DNA from: SIG565 sp045651765
Lineage (GTDB): Bacteria > Bacillota > Clostridia > Oscillospirales > Acutalibacteraceae
Length of the DNA: 64,000 nucleotides
NCBI GenBank assembly: GCA_045651765.1
Contig: JAZRSY010000023.1
Coordinates: 1 to 64,000, forward strand
Reading direction: 5' to 3'
Shown here: positions 59,834-64,000 of the stretch, piece by piece
Layout of the letters: every line of letters starts with the position of its first letter
Position numbering within the stretch: the first letter of the stretch is position 1
The notes under the pieces: model-generated
What the model was told of the DNA's origin: nothing
Database searches by the model: none
The model's input: only the letters and a program-made list of their open reading frames with translations
Made by a program: the position numbers and the translations under genes

Positions 59834-61171
59834 ATGGACGGCGACCCTGTCAATTTACTTTACAAACTTATTTTATTACTTGTTCTTATTCTTGTTAATG
59901 CTTTTTTCGCTATGAGCGAAATAGCCATTATCACACTTAACGATTTAAAGTTGCAACGAATGGCCGAAGAGGGCGACAAAAAAGCCGCAAAAATTTTAAA
60001 GCTTACTAAAAACCCTTCCAACTTTTTATCCACCATTCAAATAGGCATTACCTTAGCAGGATTTTTAACATCGGCCGCTGCTGCCGAAAACTTTGCGGGT
60101 CCTTTTGCAAACTTTTTAGCGGGACTTTTTAACATTAACCCCACTGCAGCCTGGTTAGAGGCAATTTCGCTTTTTGCGGTAACGGTTATAATATCGTTCT
60201 TTTCACTGGTGCTCGGCGAGCTTGTGCCCAAAAGAATTGCCATGCAAAAATACGAACAAATATCCTTTAAAATTGTGGGAATTTTAACCTTTATTAAGGG
60301 GTTATTCAAGCCGTTTATTAAAATTCTTTCCTTTTCAACAAACATAATAGTTCGCATTTTAGGCTTCGACCCTAACGCCAGCCAAGAAAAAGTAACCGAA
60401 GAAGAAATTCTAATGCTTGTTGATGCCGGCGAAGAAAAAGGCGTTATTGAAGAAAGCCAAAAAGAAATGATTAACAACATTTTCGAATTTGACGATATTT
60501 TAGCATCGGATGTTATGACCCACCGCACCGACATTGAAGCGGTTGAAATTAACAGTGATTTTGCCGAAGTACTTGAAAAATCCATTACTGCCGGTTATTC
60601 GAGAATACCGGTTTATGAAGAAGATTTAGATAATATTAAAGGCGTTATTTACATTAAAGACCTTTTAAAATATGTTGGCAAAGCATTGCCTAAATCGTTA
60701 AAAATTTCGGGCATAATGCGCAAGGCCTACTTCTTCCCCGAAACAAAACGCTGCGGTGATTTATTCAATGAAATGACCGAAAAACACCTGCAACTTGTTT
60801 TTGTGTGCGATGAATATGGCGGTATTTCGGGCATAGTTACTATGGAAGACCTGTTAGAATCTATAGTAGGCAATATGCAAGACGAATACGATAACGAAGA
60901 AATCGAGATAGAAAAGGTTAACGAAACCACCTATTCTTTAGATGGTACCAGCGATATTGAAGAGGTTGAAGAGATTTTAAATGTGAAATTCCCCGAAGGC
61001 GATTACGATACTATTGGCGGTTTTATAATGGCCGAGCTCGGCATAATCCCCGCCGAAGATGAAAACCCAACGGTAGAATACAGCGGGTATTCATTTAAAG
61101 TAGATGAAGTTGACGACCGAAGAATTGAACGCATTACCGCCGAAAAATTACCTGAACAACAAGAAGAATAA
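59834..61171 (+). CDS. CNNM/CorC-type membrane protein with CBS domains (hemolysin family)
   Basis: A 445-residue protein. The DUF21 membrane domain (about 1-190) has several helices and conserved MSEIAIITLNDLKLQ. A CBS pair follows (about 200-330, with DVMTHRTDIEAV and YSRIPVYEEDLDNI), then the C-terminal CorC/HlyC domain (about 345-430). Members export magnesium or cobalt or affect ion homeostasis; 'hemolysin' is a historic label. The frame opens 21 codons earlier inside the promoter; AAGGAG fits the ATG at 59834. Confidence 0.88.
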   Translation: MDGDPVNLLYKLILLLVLILVNAFFAMSEIAIITLNDLKLQRMAEEGDKKAAKILKLTKNPSNFLSTIQIGITLAGFLTSAAAAENFAGPFANFLAGLFNINPTAAWLEAISLFAVTVIISFFSLVLGELVPKRIAMQKYEQISFKIVGILTFIKGLFKPFIKILSFSTNIIVRILGFDPNASQEKVTEEEILMLVDAGEEKGVIEESQKEMINNIFEFDDILASDVMTHRTDIEAVEINSDFAEVLEKSITAGYSRIPVYEEDLDNIKGVIYIKDLLKYVGKALPKSLKISGIMRKAYFFPETKRCGDLFNEMTEKHLQLVFVCDEYGGISGIVTMEDLLESIVGNMQDEYDNEEIEIEKVNETTYSLDGTSDIEEVEEILNVKFPEGDYDTIGGFIMAELGIIPAEDENPTVEYSGYSFKVDEVDDRRIERITAEKLPEQQEE

Positions 61172-61200
61172 AAAAATAACGCCCTTGTGGCGTTATTTTT
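61172..61200. terminator. Bidirectional terminator
   Basis: A perfect 12-bp stem AAAAATAACGCC and its complement around five bases, between the convergent CNNM and galE genes. Confidence 0.9.
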
Positions 61201-61204
61201 TTGC

Positions 61205-62218
61205 TTATTCATTATACCCGTTAGGGTTATTTTTTTGCCAATTCCAAGTGTCGCGGCACATATCCTCAACACTGAGGGTTGCGGTCCAACCCAATATTTC
61301 TTCGGCCTTTTGGGCATTGGCATAAATTTCGTCAAGGTCGCCCGGTCGGCGTGGGTCTATTACATAAGGCACCTCTACGCCCGACGCTTTTTCAAAGGCA
61401 TTTTTAAGTTCTAAAACGGTGGTTCCGTTGCCGGTACCTAAATTAAATTCATCGCACTTATTGTTTTTAAGTGCCCATTCCACCGCCTTAACATGACCAA
61501 CGGCCAAGTCGCAAACATGAATATAATCGCGAACACCGGTGCCGTCGGGGGTATTATAATCGTTGCCGAAAACGTGCAGTTCACTCCTGCGGCCAACCGC
61601 AACCTGTGCAATATATGGCATAAGGTTGTTTGGTATACCTTTTGGGTCCTCGCCTATTTTGCCGCTTGGGTGTGCGCCAATTGGGTTAAAATACCTAAGA
61701 ATTGCAATGCCCCAACTGTTATCCGACACATATAAATCCCTTAAAATATCTTCAATAAACAGTTTTGTGCGGCCATATGGATTTATGGAGCCTGTGGGCA
61801 TACCCTCTTTAAGCGGCATTGTTTTAGAAACACCGTAAACCGTGGCCGAAGAAGAAAATACAAACTTTTTAACCCCAAAATTACGCATAACCTCTAAAAG
61901 CATTAGGGTGCTTATTAGGTTGTTATCATAATATTCTATGGGTTTTGCAACCGATTCACCAACGGCCTTTAAGCCCGCGAAATGAATAACGGCCTCTATT
62001 TCGTTTTCGGAAAATATTTTTTCAAGCGCTGCCATATCTCTAACATCGTTTTGGTAAAATTTTACTTTCTTTCCTGTAATTTCTTCTACCCTCTTTAACG
62101 ATTCTTGGCTGCTGTTATCTAAATTATCTATAACCACAACACTGTGGCCTGCCTTTAACATCTCTATACAGGTGTGTGAACCTATGTACCCTGCACCGCC
62201 GGTTACTAAAATAGCCAT
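61205..62218 (-). CDS. galE: UDP-glucose 4-epimerase
   Basis: A 337-residue short-chain dehydrogenase-type epimerase. The NAD-binding GGAGYIGS is at 7-14, and the catalytic Ser/Tyr/Lys set is in SSSATVYG and NPYGRTK. It interconverts UDP-glucose and UDP-galactose for sugar use and envelope polysaccharide. The usual neighbours galK and galT are absent, so a role in wall or capsule precursors is at least as likely as galactose catabolism. Confidence 0.95.
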   Translation of the reverse strand: MAILVTGGAGYIGSHTCIEMLKAGHSVVVIDNLDNSSQESLKRVEEITGKKVKFYQNDVRDMAALEKIFSENEIEAVIHFAGLKAVGESVAKPIEYYDNNLISTLMLLEVMRNFGVKKFVFSSSATVYGVSKTMPLKEGMPTGSINPYGRTKLFIEDILRDLYVSDNSWGIAILRYFNPIGAHPSGKIGEDPKGIPNNLMPYIAQVAVGRRSELHVFGNDYNTPDGTGVRDYIHVCDLAVGHVKAVEWALKNNKCDEFNLGTGNGTTVLELKNAFEKASGVEVPYVIDPRRPGDLDEIYANAQKAEEILGWTATLSVEDMCRDTWNWQKNNPNGYNE

Positions 62219-62380
62219 AAAAAACCTCCGTTAAATTTATAATATAATAATAACACAAAATAAAAATTAAGTAAATATTTATAAATAAAATTTTTAACAA
62301 TATTTTGTATTTTTTGCCCGTTTTTTTTATTTTTCACTCAACCTGTAGTAATTAATAAAAAATAGCTAAAATTTGCAAGG

Positions 62381-62409
62381 TTTACAACTAAAAAAAATAA
62401 TGTTATAAT
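62381..62409 (+). promoter_or_regulatory. Promoter of the DnaD-like gene
   Basis: TTTACA (62381-62386), 17 bases and TATAAT (62404-62409), 29 bases before the ATG at 62439. The remaining 150 bases toward galE are AT-rich and show no other clear element. Confidence 0.8.
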
Positions 62410-62438
62410 TCTTTTATATTAATTTATGGGGTAAGAAT

Positions 62439-63371
62439 ATGGATTATTTTATAAATCCTGCTATGTTTCAAAAAAGCTTTGTTGTGCCTTTTAACATAGC
62501 CGAAAATTATTTAAAAATAGCAACGGCCACTCAGTTAAGGGTGGTTTTATATGTGCTTAGCCACTTAACCGATGAGCCAAGCAATGCCGACATTGCCGAC
62601 GCTTTATTATTAACCGAGGCTGATGTATCCGACGCTATGTGTTTTTGGCAACAAAGCGGTATTTTTATGGCTAAATCGGGCCCACAAACCCCTGCCGAAA
62701 AACCGGAAAAACGCATTGTTAAAACGGCCGTTATTAAACCCACCCGAGAAGAAATTGCCCGCCGTTTATCCGAAAGCAAAGAAATTAGCCTATTATTAAA
62801 CGAGGCACAGTTTAAATTTGGACGCACCCTTAAAATGAACGAAAGTTCCACACTGATTTGGCTTTATGACGACCAAGGAATGGACATTTCACTTATTTTA
62901 ATGCTGTTAGAGTATGCCAAAGGTGAAAACAAATGTAATATTTCGTTTATAGAACGAACCGCAGTGGAATGGTTAAATAACAACATAGCATCTATTACCG
63001 ATGCTGAAAATTACATAGCCGAAATAAATCGCAAGAAAACCGCCTGGAAGGTTGTGGAGGCCGCATTCGGCATTGAGGACAGGCTTGCCAGCACCAAAGA
63101 GCTTGAATTGGCTTCGCGCTGGGTGGAAGAATGGCATCTGCCACGCGAAGTTTTAAGGTTGGCATATGAAAAATGTGTTGACACAAAATCTAAATTCATT
63201 ATGTCTTACACCGCAAAAATTTTAGAAGGCTGGCACAAAAACGGTTATAAAACCGCAGCCGATATTCAAAACGCCGAAGTGAAAGCCAAAAAGAGCCAAA
63301 AGGCCGATTTCGCAAGTTCCGACATTAGCGAAATTGACAAACTTTTAAGTATAGGTTATAAGGGGGAATAA
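62439..63371 (+). CDS. DnaD-domain primosome protein
   Basis: A 310-residue protein with an N-terminal winged-helix-like part (LRVVLYVLSHLTDEPSNADIADALLLTEADVSDAM) and two DnaD-type domains (about 110-195 and 205-280, with FGRTLKMNESSTLIWLYDDQGM and VEEWHLPREVLRLAYEKCV). DnaD proteins remodel DNA and help load the replicative helicase. The ATP-dependent helicase loader gene follows after three bases, so the pair probably forms the primosome module. Confidence 0.88.
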   Translation: MDYFINPAMFQKSFVVPFNIAENYLKIATATQLRVVLYVLSHLTDEPSNADIADALLLTEADVSDAMCFWQQSGIFMAKSGPQTPAEKPEKRIVKTAVIKPTREEIARRLSESKEISLLLNEAQFKFGRTLKMNESSTLIWLYDDQGMDISLILMLLEYAKGENKCNISFIERTAVEWLNNNIASITDAENYIAEINRKKTAWKVVEAAFGIEDRLASTKELELASRWVEEWHLPREVLRLAYEKCVDTKSKFIMSYTAKILEGWHKNGYKTAADIQNAEVKAKKSQKADFASSDISEIDKLLSIGYKGE

Positions 63372-63374
63372 AAA

Positions 63375-64000
63375 TTGGGTTACAGCAACGAATACTATGC
63401 AAAAGCCATTAACATTATTAAAGAAAACCGCAAAAAATCTTTAGCCCAATATAACCAACTGCTTGACCTTACATACAACGCTGTTCCCCGCTTAAGTGAA
63501 ATTGACGCCCAATTGTCTGCGCTTGGTGCCAAGGCAATGACATCGGCCATGAGCGGCAACAAAGAGGCAGTTGAAGCATGCAAAGCAGAATCGGAAAAGT
63601 TGCAAAACGAAAAGCAAGAAATTATAACTGGTGCCGGCATTACCACACCTAAATTTAAATGCAAAAAATGCAGTGATACAGGTTTTGTTAATAATAAAAA
63701 ATGCGATTGCGTTAATAAACTTGCCAAAAAATTGGTTTTAGAAAGTTTAAACGAGCATATGCCACTAAGCACACAAAATTTTAATAATTTTGACCTTAAT
63801 TATTACCCCGATAAAGCAACCGAAAGCGGCATATCGCCCAAAGAGCACGCAGAGCAAATTTATAATAATTTAAAAAATTATGCAAATAATTTTACAATTA
63901 ATTCCGACAATATATTTTTAACGGGCAGTGTGGGCCTTGGCAAAACCCACCTGTGCATGTCCATAATAAATGTTGTTACCGAAAAGGGCTATGGCGTTAT
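63375..64000 (+). CDS. Helicase loader, DnaC/DnaI-like AAA+ ATPase (truncated by window end)
   Basis: An open frame runs from a TTG at 63375 to the window end, 208 codons. GGGGG precedes the TTG and I see no better start. The N-terminal part is helical and charged, followed by a Cys-rich zinc motif (CKKCSDTG and CDC) and the Walker A GSVGLGKTH near residue 192. This layout matches the DnaC/DnaI family that loads DnaB helicase. Walker B and the rest lie outside the window. It is coupled to the DnaD-like gene three bases upstream. Confidence 0.88.
   Translation, partial: MGYSNEYYAKAINIIKENRKKSLAQYNQLLDLTYNAVPRLSEIDAQLSALGAKAMTSAMSGNKEAVEACKAESEKLQNEKQEIITGAGITTPKFKCKKCSDTGFVNNKKCDCVNKLAKKLVLESLNEHMPLSTQNFNNFDLNYYPDKATESGISPKEHAEQIYNNLKNYANNFTINSDNIFLTGSVGLGKTHLCMSIINVVTEKGYGV

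Noticed and set aside
62289..62310. Possible Rex box near galE
   Set aside because: Only one half-site (TTAACAA) is present; the other half does not match.
1..64000. CRISPR array, prophage or defence island
   Set aside because: No regularly spaced repeats, integrase, transposase, restriction or Cas genes were seen; nearly all of the window is assigned to conserved housekeeping genes.

Overview
The window is a 64 kb piece of chromosome from a low-GC, anaerobic, spore-forming Firmicute of class Clostridia, possibly a gut Oscillospirales-type lineage (the exact family is a guess). The reasons are: the yabN-yabO-yabP-yabQ-divIC-yabR spore/division locus and ricT; a fermentative enzyme set (pyruvate:ferredoxin oxidoreductase, AdhE, D-lactate dehydrogenase, PduL phosphotransacylase, a 2[4Fe-4S] ferredoxin); class I fumarase alpha; consensus TTGACA/TATAAT promoters; a HrcA/CIRCE-controlled groESL; and a T-box in front of thrS. 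It is almost entirely housekeeping DNA, with no phage, transposase, CRISPR or defence genes.

Layout. 1-365: tRNA-Arg(TCT) with its promoter and terminator, followed by a small GC-rich element whose ends copy the tRNA T-arm. 507-2396: sugar isomerase-like protein and D-lactate dehydrogenase, convergent. 2468-5994 (-): alaS, HIT protein, phosphoribosyltransferase. 6107-9476 (-): adhE and a small kinase, under a promoter covered by a Rex-type operator. 9592-16360 (-): pncB, lipoprotein, ABC exporter, lon, engB. 16468-18408 (-): groES-groEL with CIRCE. 18521-21415 (-): fumA, rlmL-like methylase, lipid kinase. 21492-24485 (-): mazG, HU, yabO, yabP, yabQ, divIC, yabR. 24609-32508 (-): recJ, rel, dtd, MBL hydrolase, hemZ, then a zinc-ribbon protein and mtnN. 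32683-38108 (+): trpS, holB, ricT, ferredoxin, pduL, hemW, histidine phosphatase. 38246-53627 (-): the complete S10-spc-alpha ribosomal protein superoperon (rpsJ to rplQ, 32 genes including secY, adk, map, infA and rpoA), with a structured leader of about 275 nt. 54002-55765 (-): thrS with T-box. 56102-59644 (-): pyruvate:ferredoxin oxidoreductase. 59834-61171 (+): CNNM/CBS membrane protein. 61205-62218 (-): galE. 62439-64000 (+): DnaD-like protein and a helicase loader cut by the window end.

The metabolic genes fit together as pyruvate to acetyl-CoA (PFOR, ferredoxin), then to ethanol (AdhE), acetyl-phosphate (PduL) or, from pyruvate directly, D-lactate. The parts most worth a second look are regulatory or repeat-like: two Rex-type boxes around adhE, the tRNA-derived inverted-repeat element at the left edge, the long folded S10 leader, and a possible sigma-E promoter inside the spore locus. 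No convincing new multi-gene system was found.
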